From assembly GCF_004345365.1 (NCBI RefSeq), contig NZ_SLVF01000003.1:496001-560000 (forward strand): DNA of 64,000 nucleotides, read 5' to 3'. The stretch's first letter is position 1. Each line of letters opens with the position of its first letter. The stretch is from Kribbella sp. VKM Ac-2568 (lineage in GTDB: Bacteria; Actinomycetota; Actinomycetes; Propionibacteriales; Kribbellaceae). Both the position numbers and the translations under genes were made by a program. Below are positions 55,139 through 63,479 of this stretch, piece by piece. Below the pieces are notes generated by a model that was not told where the DNA came from, searched no databases, and was given only the letters and a program-made list of their open reading frames with translations.

Positions 55139-55522
55139 ATGGAACAAGCAACTCTCACCATCTCCGGATCACCCGTCGACGTTCTGCTCGATCCCCTCGC
55201 GCTTCCCTTGTGGAACGAGGCTTTCCTGCACATCGACGGCCCGCCCGTCCCTTCCGTCGGCACCCGCTACACGCTCCGGGTCCGCCCCGGTCTCAGCGGC
55301 TGGCTCGAGTACACCGCGATCACCAGCGACCGTGTGGAGATCACCTGGCAGGTCCCGGGTTTCCACGAGCACGGTATTTGGTCGATCGAGGACGGCCGGG
55401 TCACCCATTCGTTCGAGCACACCGGCCCGCTGGCCGCAGTACTGCGTTCTGCCTATCGCGGGATCGCCGCAGTACGGCTGGAGCGGTTGCGCGAGCGGGT
55501 GCTCGGCCTCTCCACGCTGTAG
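55139..55522 (+). CDS. SRPBCC-like small protein
   Basis: The 127-residue protein looks like a START/polyketide cyclase-like domain (FLHIDGPPVPSVGTRYTLRV, VEITWQVPGFHEHGIW). Function unknown; it may bind or turn over the same hydrophobic compound as the upstream hydrolase. It follows the MarR stop by six bases and ends right against the convergent acyl-CoA dehydrogenase. Confidence 0.65.
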   Translation: MEQATLTISGSPVDVLLDPLALPLWNEAFLHIDGPPVPSVGTRYTLRVRPGLSGWLEYTAITSDRVEITWQVPGFHEHGIWSIEDGRVTHSFEHTGPLAAVLRSAYRGIAAVRLERLRERVLGLSTL

Positions 55523-56695
55523 TCAGTGGAAGTGGGCGCCGGGTTTGCGGTAGCCGCGGAGGAGGTCGCGGGAGATGATCAGGCGCTGCATCTCGTCGGT
55601 GCCCTCGAAGATGCGCCAGAGGCGGACCTCGCGGAACCAGCGTTCGATCGGGAGTTCCTTGGTGTAGCCCATGCCGCCGTGGATCTGCAGCACCCGATCG
55701 GCGACGCGGTTCACCGTGTTCGTGCCGTAGAGCTTGGCGATCGCGCTGTCGTGCTGGGGATGCCGGCCCTGGTCGACGGTCCAGGCGGCGTACAGGACCA
55801 GCCAGCGGGCCGCCTCCAGCTCGACCTCGGAGTCGGCGATCATCCACTGGATCGCCTGGTTGTCGGCGATCGGGCTGCCGAAGGTCTGACGGGTGTTGGC
55901 GTGCTCGATCGCCAACTGCAGAAGGCGTTCGCAGACGCCGATCCCGCGGGCCGGGATGATGAAGCGGCCCTTCATGATCCAGCGCATCGCCAGCTCGTAC
56001 CCCTGGCCGATCTCGCCGAGCACATGATCCTGGGGCACCCGGACATCGTCGAAGTTCAGCGTCGCCGGGACCGCCGGGCCCATCGTGACGATCTCGTCCG
56101 AGGTCCAGCCGCGGTCCCGGTCGACCAGGAACGCGGTGAAGCCCCCCTTCGAGCCCTTCTCCGCATCCGTCACCGCGATCACGATGGCGAAGTCGGCTTC
56201 GTTGCCTCCCGTGATGAAGGTCTTCTCACCCCGGATCACCCAGTCGTCACCGTCGCGTCGCGCGGTGGTGCGGATCGCGCGGGTGTCGGAGCCCGCCCCG
56301 GGCTCGGTGATCGCGAAGCAGGACCGCCGCTCGCCGGAGATGGTCGGCAGCAGGTACTCCTTGCGCTGCTCCTCATTGCTCTCGAAAAGAATGTTGTCGG
56401 CCTCGCCGCCGAACGAGAACGGCACGAAGCTCCGGGCCAGCTCGCTGGTGATCAGCGCCTGGTCGACCGACGACAGGTCCATCCCGCCGTACTCCTCGGG
56501 CGTGCTCAGCCCCCAGAAGCCGAACGACTTCGCCTTCTGCCGGAGCTCGTCCACGACGCCCGGCTCCAGCCCGGGCAACCCCTCCCGCTCCCGCTTGAGC
56601 ACCTCGTTCTCCAGCGGCATCAGCTCCCTGCGCACGAACTCGCGCGTCGTCTCGCGAATCGCCCGCTGTTCCTCACTGAGCGAGAAGTCGACCAT
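55523..56695 (-). CDS. Acyl-CoA dehydrogenase
   Basis: The 390-residue flavoprotein has the family signatures AITEPGAGSDT and GGMGYTKELPIERWFREVR...IFEGTDEMQ, with the catalytic Glu in EGTDE. It should oxidise acyl-CoA to enoyl-CoA with an electron-transfer flavoprotein as acceptor. ATG 56695 has GGAGGG upstream. It complements the acyl-CoA synthetase at 50884. Confidence 0.95.
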   Translation of the reverse strand: MVDFSLSEEQRAIRETTREFVRRELMPLENEVLKREREGLPGLEPGVVDELRQKAKSFGFWGLSTPEEYGGMDLSSVDQALITSELARSFVPFSFGGEADNILFESNEEQRKEYLLPTISGERRSCFAITEPGAGSDTRAIRTTARRDGDDWVIRGEKTFITGGNEADFAIVIAVTDAEKGSKGGFTAFLVDRDRGWTSDEIVTMGPAVPATLNFDDVRVPQDHVLGEIGQGYELAMRWIMKGRFIIPARGIGVCERLLQLAIEHANTRQTFGSPIADNQAIQWMIADSEVELEAARWLVLYAAWTVDQGRHPQHDSAIAKLYGTNTVNRVADRVLQIHGGMGYTKELPIERWFREVRLWRIFEGTDEMQRLIISRDLLRGYRKPGAHFH

Positions 56696-56887
56696 CAGCC
56701 CTCCATCGATCCGGTGTTCAACCACCGTAGGCCGATCTAGGGCGCAGCACATGCTGATGGAGATTCGCAGTACGCGTCCACCGGTCGCCCACCACTCACC
56801 AAGGACGCGGGATCTCAGTCGGCGGGCTCGGCCCGAGCCTGCGGCCTTCGGCTACCGAGGGTTTCGTGAGTGGTGGACGTCCGCGCC

Positions 56888-57706
56888 TTAGGGAGCGATG
56901 GGGACGGCGCGCTTGTGGGTGGTGCGGCGGTGGGTCGCGATGATCGTTTCGGCGGCCTTCTCGTCGACCGGCTTGCCTTCGAGGAAGTCGTCGATCTGGT
57001 CGTAGGTGACACCCAGCGCGACCTCGTCGGGCAGGCCCGGGTTGTTGGTCTCCAGGTCCGCCGTCGGGATCTTGCCGGTGATCTCGTCGGGCGCGCCCAG
57101 GCGTGATCCGATCGCCCGCACCCGCCGCTTGGTCAGCCCGGCCAGCGGAGTCAGGTCGCAAGCGCCGTCGCCGTACTTGGTGAAGAACCCCATCAGCGCC
57201 TCCGCCGCGTGATCCGTACCGACCACGAGCCCGCCGCGCGCGCCGGCCACGACGTACTGCGCGATCATCCGCTGGCGCGCCTTGATGTTGCCTGTGTGGT
57301 AATCCGCCCGGTCGCCGAGATCCGAGTGCTTGACCGACTCCACCATCGCGTCCGTGGCGGGTTTCACGTCGACCGTGAGCGTCTCGTCCGGGCGGATGAA
57401 CTCGAGCGCCCGCTGGGCGTCCACCTCGTCGGCCTGTACGCCGTACGGGAGGCGCATCGCGACGAAGGTGGCATCCCCACCGCTCGCGCGGACCCGCTCG
57501 ACCGCGAGCTGGCAGAGGCGCCCCGCAGTACTGGAGTCGACGCCGCCGCTGATGCCCAGCACGTACGTCGAGGCGCCGGACAGGCGGAGCTGATCCGTCA
57601 GGAAGGTGAGGCGGCGCTCGATCTCGAGGTCCGGGTCGAACGACGGCGTCACGCCGAGCTCGGCGACGATCAGCTCCTGCAGGTACTGGCGGTCGAGCTC
57701 GCTCAT
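56888..57706 (-). CDS. nadE: NAD synthetase, ammonia-dependent
   Basis: The 272-residue enzyme converts nicotinate adenine dinucleotide to NAD. The PPi loop SGGVDSS (53-59) and the [17 protein letters not shown] region are typical, and the glutaminase domain is absent. It lies just 3' of the SRP RNA gene on the same strand. No copy of the palindrome at 9614 was seen upstream, so it seems not to belong to that regulon. Confidence 0.95.
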   Translation of the reverse strand: MSELDRQYLQELIVAELGVTPSFDPDLEIERRLTFLTDQLRLSGASTYVLGISGGVDSSTAGRLCQLAVERVRASGGDATFVAMRLPYGVQADEVDAQRALEFIRPDETLTVDVKPATDAMVESVKHSDLGDRADYHTGNIKARQRMIAQYVVAGARGGLVVGTDHAAEALMGFFTKYGDGACDLTPLAGLTKRRVRAIGSRLGAPDEITGKIPTADLETNNPGLPDEVALGVTYDQIDDFLEGKPVDEKAAETIIATHRRTTHKRAVPIAP

Positions 57707-57795
57707 CGGACTCCCTCGTCGGTGTGGACAGACGAGACCAGCCTATTTTCTCCGGCACCGGGCGCCGTCCGGGGGTCAGTCACCGGACATGAGGA

Positions 57796-57879
57796 TTCCC
57801 CGCGCACCCGGAAGAGCTCACTTACCCTTGCTGCCTTCCGGCCCTGGGGGAGTTGGGCGAGATACCGCCACGCGGGGAA
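57796..57879 (-). ncRNA. ffs: Signal recognition particle RNA (small bacterial type)
   Basis: On the minus strand the conserved apical-loop motif AGGGCCGGAAGGCAGCAAGG (57826-57845) is present. The ends pair: TTCCCCGCG (57796-57804) with CGCGGGGAA (57871-57879). The size, about 84 bases, matches the Alu-less bacterial 4.5S class. The RNA acts with Ffh in membrane targeting of nascent proteins. No protein frame covers it convincingly. Confidence 0.93.
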
Positions 57880-58003
57880 CCATCGAAGAGTGTACGGGAT
57901 CGAGGGCCCCATCCAGCAAACCGGGTCAACCGGCGACAGCGAACCCCCGCCAGGCAGCCCGCAGTACCGGAATAGAGCAGCTCCACCGCGGGTTGCCGGT
58001 TGT

Positions 58004-58822
58004 ATGGGAAACCTCGACTTCGGCCGCTTCGGGATCACCACCGGGCTGGACAGCAGCCCCGAGTCACTGGCGGCAGCGGCTGCCGCGGAGGAGCTCGGTT
58101 ATCCAGCGATCTGGCTGTCCGGCGGCCCGTTGCCCGGACTGCAGACCATCGTCGACCTGATCCAGGCGACCGAGACGATCAGGTTCGTCAGCGGGATCCT
58201 CGCCGTCGACAGATACACCGCGGCCGACGTCAGCGCGACATACGCGCAGTTAGAGGCGTCTGCACCTGGACGCTTCACCGTAGGCCTCGGCGGAGCGCAC
58301 GGCCCGCGACCACTCAGCACTCTGAACAACTATCTCGACCAGCTGACCGCAGTACCGACCGACCACCGTCTGCTGGCTGCGCTTGGCCCGCGGATGCTCG
58401 AGCTGGCCCGCGACCGCACGGCCGGCGCGTACCCCTTCCTCATCCGCTCCGAGTACACGGCCGAAGCCCGCAAGACCCTCGGCCCGGACAAACTGCTCGC
58501 GGTATCCCACCTCGCGGTCGTAGAGACCGACGCCGACCGCGCCCGGGAGATCGCGCGGGGAACGATCAGTTTCTTCCCGCGGATCCCCGGCTACCTCGCC
58601 TCGTTGAAGCGGCAGGGATTCAGCGACCAGGAGATCGCCGAACTGCCCGATCACGTGGTCGATTCGCTCGCCGCCTGGGGTACGCCGGCCGACATCGCCG
58701 CGAAGCTGACAGAACACCTCGACGCCGGCGCGAACCACGTCGCCATCAACGTGATCACCGGCGTCACCGGCCCCCAACCGATCGACCAGTGGCGCGCACT
58801 GGCGGACGCCGTACTCTCCTAG
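58004..58822 (+). CDS. F420-dependent LLM-class oxidoreductase
   Basis: The 272-residue protein fits luciferase-like monooxygenase/F420-dependent proteins of the actinomycetes (FGRFGITTGLDSSPESLAAAA, VSGILAVDRYTAADVSATYAQLEASAPGRFTVGLGG in pieces). It likely uses F420 or FMN for redox chemistry of an unknown substrate. ATG 58004 is chosen as the first plausible start after the SRP RNA. It ends convergently with the GNAT-SET gene, overlapping four bases. Confidence 0.87.
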   Translation: MGNLDFGRFGITTGLDSSPESLAAAAAAEELGYPAIWLSGGPLPGLQTIVDLIQATETIRFVSGILAVDRYTAADVSATYAQLEASAPGRFTVGLGGAHGPRPLSTLNNYLDQLTAVPTDHRLLAALGPRMLELARDRTAGAYPFLIRSEYTAEARKTLGPDKLLAVSHLAVVETDADRAREIARGTISFFPRIPGYLASLKRQGFSDQEIAELPDHVVDSLAAWGTPADIAAKLTEHLDAGANHVAINVITGVTGPQPIDQWRALADAVLS

Positions 58823-59787
58823 CCTCTGATCCTGTTGAGCAGCGCGGGGATCCAGTGGTCGCCGTACCGCTCCCGCAACTCGTCACGCTGCCAGTCCTCG
58901 CCAGTGATCTTCCCCCGGCAAAGCGATGAGCCGCAGTCGCACGCCATCTCGAAGTCGGTGCCCGTGCTCGTGCCGTAGTCGCTGGTGATCTCCTCGCCCG
59001 GTGCGATGTCCCGGCGAGCCTCGAGGGTGACAGCGTCGATCCACCAGAGGTTCGGATCACAGCTGTGGTTGCCATAGGCAATGGTCGGCCGCGGATCACT
59101 GGGGAGAACCAGATGCTCGTCGTCGGCCAGGGTGATCGTGTCCACCGGCGGATTCTTCAGCAGTTCACGGAGTTCGGCCGTGCTCACCTTCCGCCCAGCC
59201 AGCCGGGAGACCACCTCGCCCTTGGTGATCGCCTTGGTGGCGAACAACCCCTGCCCGGCGATCCCGGACCGCCGTACCCCGAGACCCGGATGCGACCAGG
59301 TGAGCTGCTTCTCGTACAGCCGCACCGTGCTCTCGAGCTTGTCGTAGGTGTACGGCTTCACCTCGCCGGTCGGCTCGAACCCCTGCCGGCTCCAGAACCC
59401 CGCGGCCTGCTCGGCATTGGTATCCACCACCGCCAACCTGAGCCTCCACCAGTCGCTCCCGAGGTACTCCTCGAGCAACCTGTACGCCGCCGCGCCCACT
59501 CCGCGGCCCTGGTGCTTCTTGTGGACCTCCAGCAGCCCGATGTACGCCGTACGCTCGTCCGGGTATCCCTTGAGCAGGTCGATCACCGCGACGAGTTGAT
59601 CCCCTTCCCAGGCGCCGAGCACCACCTTCGCGTCCTCGGGCAGTCCCTCGGGCCGCATCATCAGGAGGCTCTGCGCATCCGCCGGGCCTGGCGGATAGCC
59701 CGTGATGCGCTCGGTGTAGCCCGGATCGGACTCGATCAACTCCTGGAGTTCGTCGACGTCATCTGGCGTGATCTCCCGCAGCCTCAC
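58819..59787 (-). CDS. GNAT acetyltransferase fused to SET domain
   Basis: The 322-residue protein combines two domains. Residues 1-155 are a GNAT N-acetyltransferase with the acetyl-CoA loop QGRGVG (93-98). Residues 165-310 read as a SET methyltransferase: NHSCDPN (240-246), GEEITSDYG (264-272) and a post-SET-like zinc cluster at Cys283, Cys285 and Cys290. SET proteins methylate lysines, so the fusion might acetylate one position and methylate another. GTG 59787 overlaps the upstream stop (GTGA) and has GGAGG before it. Confidence 0.85.
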   Translation of the reverse strand: MRLREITPDDVDELQELIESDPGYTERITGYPPGPADAQSLLMMRPEGLPEDAKVVLGAWEGDQLVAVIDLLKGYPDERTAYIGLLEVHKKHQGRGVGAAAYRLLEEYLGSDWWRLRLAVVDTNAEQAAGFWSRQGFEPTGEVKPYTYDKLESTVRLYEKQLTWSHPGLGVRRSGIAGQGLFATKAITKGEVVSRLAGRKVSTAELRELLKNPPVDTITLADDEHLVLPSDPRPTIAYGNHSCDPNLWWIDAVTLEARRDIAPGEEITSDYGTSTGTDFEMACDCGSSLCRGKITGEDWQRDELRERYGDHWIPALLNRIRG

Positions 59788-60416
59788 TCTGCCTCCTCCA
59801 GTTCGGTGACACTGCCGGCCATGATCTTGCGGACGTTCCTGGTCACCTTCTCCGGCGCCCAGTCCCACCAGGCGACCGCCAGCAGCCGGGTGATCTCCTC
59901 GTCGCCGAAGCGTTTGCGGATCACCTTGGCGGGGTTGCCCCCGACGATCGCGTAGTCCGGTACGTCGTCGACCACCACCGCACCCGACGCCACGATCGCC
60001 CCGTGCCCGATCCGCACGCCCGGCATCACCATCGCGCGGTACCCGAACCAGACGTCGTTCCCCACCACGGTGTCCCCGCGCCCGGGCAACCCGGTAATCA
60101 GATCGAAGTGCTCGGCCCACGCACCACCCATGATCGGAAACGGGAACGTCGACGGCCCGTCCATGCGGTGGTTGGCTCCGTTCATGATGAACGTGGTCCC
60201 CGTGCCCAGCGCGCAGTACTTCCCGATCCGCAGCTTCTCGGGCCCGTAGTGGTACAGCACGTTCTCCACCCCGAACGCCTCCGGCGCCACCGGATCGTCG
60301 TAGTACGTGAACTCCCCCACCTCGACCAGCTCCGACTCGACCAGCGGCTTGAGCAACACCACGCGCTCAACTCCAGCCATCGGATACATCTGCCCAGGAT
60401 CCGGCCCACTCTCCAT
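59784..60416 (-). CDS. Hexapeptide acetyltransferase, Vat/CatB type
   Basis: The 210-residue protein has the left-handed beta-helix of xenobiotic acetyltransferases: [24 protein letters not shown] includes the catalytic His region (split here over residues 62-88), [25 protein letters not shown] and [12 protein letters not shown]. Streptogramin or chloramphenicol acetylation is known for the family; the substrate here is unknown. It is the first gene of a pair with the GNAT-SET fusion, sharing an overlapping stop/start. Confidence 0.87.
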   Translation of the reverse strand: MESGPDPGQMYPMAGVERVVLLKPLVESELVEVGEFTYYDDPVAPEAFGVENVLYHYGPEKLRIGKYCALGTGTTFIMNGANHRMDGPSTFPFPIMGGAWAEHFDLITGLPGRGDTVVGNDVWFGYRAMVMPGVRIGHGAIVASGAVVVDDVPDYAIVGGNPAKVIRKRFGDEEITRLLAVAWWDWAPEKVTRNVRKIMAGSVTELEEAE

Positions 60417-60538
60417 CCCCCGACCCTAAAACCCCGCCAGGCCCCCACTTCCTCCCCTTTGCCACCCACCTCAGGCTCCGCGGCCCTCCCAACCCCCGAT
60501 TTCACCCCCCACCCCTGTCTCGCGTATCCTCTCGCCTT

Positions 60539-60626
60539 GGAGGATTCGCCTAGAGGCCTAGGGCGCACGCTTGGAAAGCGTGTTGGGGGCAACCCCTCAC
60601 GAGTTCGAATCTCGTATCCTCCGCCA
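60539..60626 (+). tRNA. tRNA-Ser (GGA anticodon)
   Basis: Acceptor GGAGGAT pairs with ATCCTCC; the anticodon stem CACGC/GCGTG encloses TTGGAAA with anticodon GGA. A long variable arm (GTTGGGGGCAACCCCTCAC region) marks the serine class, and the T-arm GAGTTCGAATCTC is intact. CCA is encoded at 60624-60626. It decodes UCC and UCU. Confidence 0.97.
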
Positions 60627-60690
60627 CTCTCCGAGAGACACAAAACCGCAGGTCAGAGCGCGGTTTCACTCTCTGAAAGGAACGACAAAG

Positions 60691-60724
60691 CCGGGGCGGC
60701 TCCCACATCTGGGAGCCGCCCCGG
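60691..60724 (+). terminator. Rho-independent terminator
   Basis: A perfect 15-bp stem (60691-60705 with 60710-60724) closes a 4-base loop and is followed by AGTCGTTCCGTCTC. It lies 65 bases after tRNA-Ser and probably ends that transcript. Confidence 0.8.
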
Positions 60725-60730
60725 AGTCGT

Positions 60731-60754
60731 TCCGTCTCAGTTTCCGTCTCAGTT
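60731..60754. repeat. Tandem 12-base repeat
   Basis: TCCGTCTCAGTT is present twice head to tail (60731-60742 and 60743-60754) directly after the terminator. Its role is unknown. Confidence 0.85.
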
Positions 60755-60894
60755 GTCCCTATGGCATGAGCTTGGCGGGATGGTGGGTGATCCGGCCGCC
60801 AGTGCCGCGTTGTAATACCGCTTAACCTCTCCGTGTTTCGGTAGCTGTCTCGGCGTGATGCAGCAGATCGGGCAGGCTGGAGCGTCGTCAGGGT

Positions 60895-61764
60895 ATGAAC
60901 CTCGTACCGGAGGCGGCTGTGGAGCCGGTCTCGTTCGATGAGCTGGTGGCGTCTAGTGGGCGCAAGTTGCTGCGGCTTGCGCTGATGCTGTCGGGCAGCC
61001 TGCATACGGCCGAGGATCTGGTCCAGACCGTGCTGGTGCGGGCGTATCGGCGCTGGGACCGCGTCGCGGCGGCCGACCGGCCGGAGGCGTACCTGCGGCG
61101 GATGGTCGTCAACGAGTTCCTCAGTTGGCGTCGGCGGATGACCAGCCGGGAGGTCCCGGTCGCGGAGTTGGGCGATGTTCCTGGTGTCGAGGACGCCAGC
61201 ACTCGGCAGGCCCAGCGTGACGCGATGTGGCGGTTGCTGGCGCTGCTGCCGCGGCAGCAGCGGGTTGTCTTGGTGCTGCGTTACTACGAAGATCTGCCGG
61301 ACGCCGAGATCGCCGCGGTGCTGGGTTGCTCGCCGAGCACGGTCCGCTCGAACGCCGCCCGGGCGCTGGCGAGCCTGCGCAGCGGCGTACCGGGCCTTGA
61401 TACTGACACGGAGGCATTGCCATGCCGAAGACCGACGACGACGACGACCTGGTGCTACTGCTGCGGGAGACCTTTGCCGACGCCGAGCGCCAGGCGACCG
61501 ACCAGCGTCAGCTGCCGGCGATGCCCGGCACGCCGCGCCGCGGTCGCTGGCTCGCGGTCGCGGCTGCTGCCTCGGTCGCAGCGGTCGCCATCTCGGCCAC
61601 CCTGCTCGGTGGCCTGGGGCCGGACGAGCCGATCGGCGGGTCGACGGTCAGCACGACCAACCAGACACCGGCCACAGCGCCGGGCAGTGGGCCGGGCACT
61701 GGGCCGACCGGTGGGACGACGTCCGGGCACGTCGTCGCCGACGCGAAGATCTACGGCGCCGTGA
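60895..61764 (+). CDS. ECF sigma factor, SigE type (frame overruns next gene)
   Basis: Sigma region 2 (FDELVASSGRKLLRLALML, then HTAEDLVQTVLVRAYRRW) and region 4 (LLPRQQRVVLVLRYYEDLPDAEIAAVLGCS) are complete within the first 175 residues, the normal length of SigE-family ECF factors. The frame continues to a stop at 61764, and the extra 114 residues are Arg/Pro-rich and overlap the next gene out of frame by 343 bases. Loss of the natural stop or a frameshift is suspected. Real function is likely in the first 175 residues. Confidence 0.85.
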   Translation: MNLVPEAAVEPVSFDELVASSGRKLLRLALMLSGSLHTAEDLVQTVLVRAYRRWDRVAAADRPEAYLRRMVVNEFLSWRRRMTSREVPVAELGDVPGVEDASTRQAQRDAMWRLLALLPRQQRVVLVLRYYEDLPDAEIAAVLGCSPSTVRSNAARALASLRSGVPGLDTDTEALPCRRPTTTTTWCYCCGRPLPTPSARRPTSVSCRRCPARRAAVAGSRSRLLPRSQRSPSRPPCSVAWGRTSRSAGRRSARPTRHRPQRRAVGRALGRPVGRRPGTSSPTRRSTAP

Positions 61765-62174
61765 TGAAGGCGATCACCGTCATGGACCGTCCGGGCGCGG
61801 GTTGGCCGGTGCTGTTCGTACTGGACGCCCCACGGGCAAACGCGGCCGACGGTACCTTCACCGACGAGCCGCTGGCGCCGATCGCGCCCGCGATCCAGCA
61901 GCAGATCGCGGCGGAGATTCGCCAGGTCGCGCCGGTCCGCTGGGTCAGCAAACCGAACGCGGCCAAGCAGGGCGGTACCGCCTGCGGTCAGGTCCTGGAG
62001 GGCGGCGCGATCCTCACCCTCGGCGAGATCCACCCAGCGGGAGGTAACCGGCTGGATGTCCGCGTCAGCCAGTGGACCGGATGCACCGGCGCGCACTGGC
62101 TCACCTACCGCCTCGAACGCGCAGGCGCCGATTGGCAGATCACAGGCACAGTCGGCCCGCAGGTGATCTCCTAG
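61422..62174 (+). CDS. Membrane-anchored partner of the sigma factor
   Basis: The 250-residue protein has an acidic N-terminal tail, one membrane helix (about residues 44-65) and a Ser/Thr/Gly-rich linker leading to an extracytoplasmic domain without recognised homology. Its place directly after the sigma gene and this topology suggest an anti-sigma or signal-sensing role, though no ZAS-like zinc motif is visible. ATG 61422 begins inside the reading frame of the sigma gene. Confidence 0.75.
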   Translation: MPKTDDDDDLVLLLRETFADAERQATDQRQLPAMPGTPRRGRWLAVAAAASVAAVAISATLLGGLGPDEPIGGSTVSTTNQTPATAPGSGPGTGPTGGTTSGHVVADAKIYGAVMKAITVMDRPGAGWPVLFVLDAPRANAADGTFTDEPLAPIAPAIQQQIAAEIRQVAPVRWVSKPNAAKQGGTACGQVLEGGAILTLGEIHPAGGNRLDVRVSQWTGCTGAHWLTYRLERAGADWQITGTVGPQVIS

Positions 62175-62463
62175 AGTTCCAGCCGTAGTTCGTGATCAGG
62201 CGAGTTGGGCTGTTTGACGGCGTTGGTGGCAGTCGCGTGCTCGGGCTTGGTGGCGGCGTCGCCAGCGTGACCAGTGCAGCAGGTGGGCCGAACCGTGTCG
62301 GCCGTGGTTGCATCAGCGACCGGCCTTCCTTCGTCCAGGGTCTCAACGAGGGTGTCAACGACCCTCTCAAGCGGACTGCTGCGCGCCGTCCGAGCCGTTC
62401 TAGATCTCTCCCGCCGAGCTGCCCAGATCAAGCCGCGAACCCCAGGCGTGCCGAAAACATGAT

Positions 62464-63423
62464 CTACGCCCCGCGGAGGACCCGGTCGCCGAGGTCCGAG
62501 CGGCGGTAGAGGATTGAGCGGCCGTGCCGGGCCGAGATGAGCAGGCCGGCCGCGCGCAGTGCGCGCAGGTGCTGGTTGACCGCGCTCGGCGTGACGTCGA
62601 GGCGCACGGCGAGCTCGGTCGACGACGTCGGCGTCTCGAGCAGCCTCAGCAGCTGGCCACGGACACGGCCGATCAGGCCCACCAGGGCGGTCGGCGGCGT
62701 AGTCGTCTTGGTCTCCCACAGCGTTCCGAGACCGCGTGCCGGGTACATGATGTGCGGCGGCTCCTCGGGAGAGATCGGCACCGATCCGCGCCGGCTGAAG
62801 AGCGAAGGAGTGAGCGTCAGGCCGCGACCGGCGGTCGAGGTGCGGTAGGAGTAGTCGCTGCGCAGACGTACCCGGAGGACGGTGTCGTCGAGGCGTACAT
62901 GTGGGTCGATTCCTGCGAACATCGCCGCGAGACCGGCTTGCGCCGTGACCCGGCCGCGGTAGACGACGTCGGCCTCGAGCACTGTCCGCATACGCGCCCA
63001 GTACGGCTCGAAACAGGCCTCCCAGTAGTCCCGCAGCGCTGCCAGCACACGGTCGAGCACCTTGTCCGGCCGACCCCGAAGTACCGGTGGGAGCATGGCC
63101 GGATGGATCTCCGCCAGATCCGCGCGTACGACGCCGGCCGGTGTGCCCGTGAGCGCCGCCAACTCGTCGTCGATCCTGCCGAGCGGTGTGTAAGGCCGCG
63201 GAGTGAGGAAGTCCGGCGTCCACAGCGACTCGTTCGTCAACGCGCCGAGCAGTTCCAGGTCGAGCCCGGCACGCGTCGGCCCGGTGGCGCGCAGCCAGGG
63301 CAGTTGAAGCGGGAATCGGCCGGGGTCGCGCAGGGTCCGCAGGGAGAGGACCAACTCGTTCAGCGGCGAGATCGCGAAACGCACTTCGCCGAGGTCGTTG
63401 CCCGCGAGCTCGTACTCGATCAT
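62464..63423 (-). CDS. ArsR-like regulator with large N-terminal domain (DUF5937 type)
   Basis: The 319-residue protein has an N-terminal domain (about 1-235) starting FAISPLNELVLSLRTLRDPG, which I associate with the DUF5937 family, and a C-terminal ArsR-like winged helix (TELAVRLDVTPSAVNQHLRALRAAGLLI). It is divergent from the MFS gene at the end of the window, which it likely controls. ATG 63423 is chosen by its match to the family start. Confidence 0.85.
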   Translation of the reverse strand: MIEYELAGNDLGEVRFAISPLNELVLSLRTLRDPGRFPLQLPWLRATGPTRAGLDLELLGALTNESLWTPDFLTPRPYTPLGRIDDELAALTGTPAGVVRADLAEIHPAMLPPVLRGRPDKVLDRVLAALRDYWEACFEPYWARMRTVLEADVVYRGRVTAQAGLAAMFAGIDPHVRLDDTVLRVRLRSDYSYRTSTAGRGLTLTPSLFSRRGSVPISPEEPPHIMYPARGLGTLWETKTTTPPTALVGLIGRVRGQLLRLLETPTSSTELAVRLDVTPSAVNQHLRALRAAGLLISARHGRSILYRRSDLGDRVLRGA

Positions 63424-63479
63424 GAAGCAATACCCTACATCGTTGGTACCGGAGGACCTCCGGATGCGACAACTGTCAG

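Noticed and set aside
60539..60760. Prophage or integrative element at tRNA-Ser
   Set aside because: No integrase, no second att copy and no phage genes within the window.
62171..62463. Minus-strand frame of about 95 residues ending LRLEL
   Set aside because: No start codon with a ribosome site and no known family. The gap between the sigma partner and the regulator is short, and I see no other feature in it.
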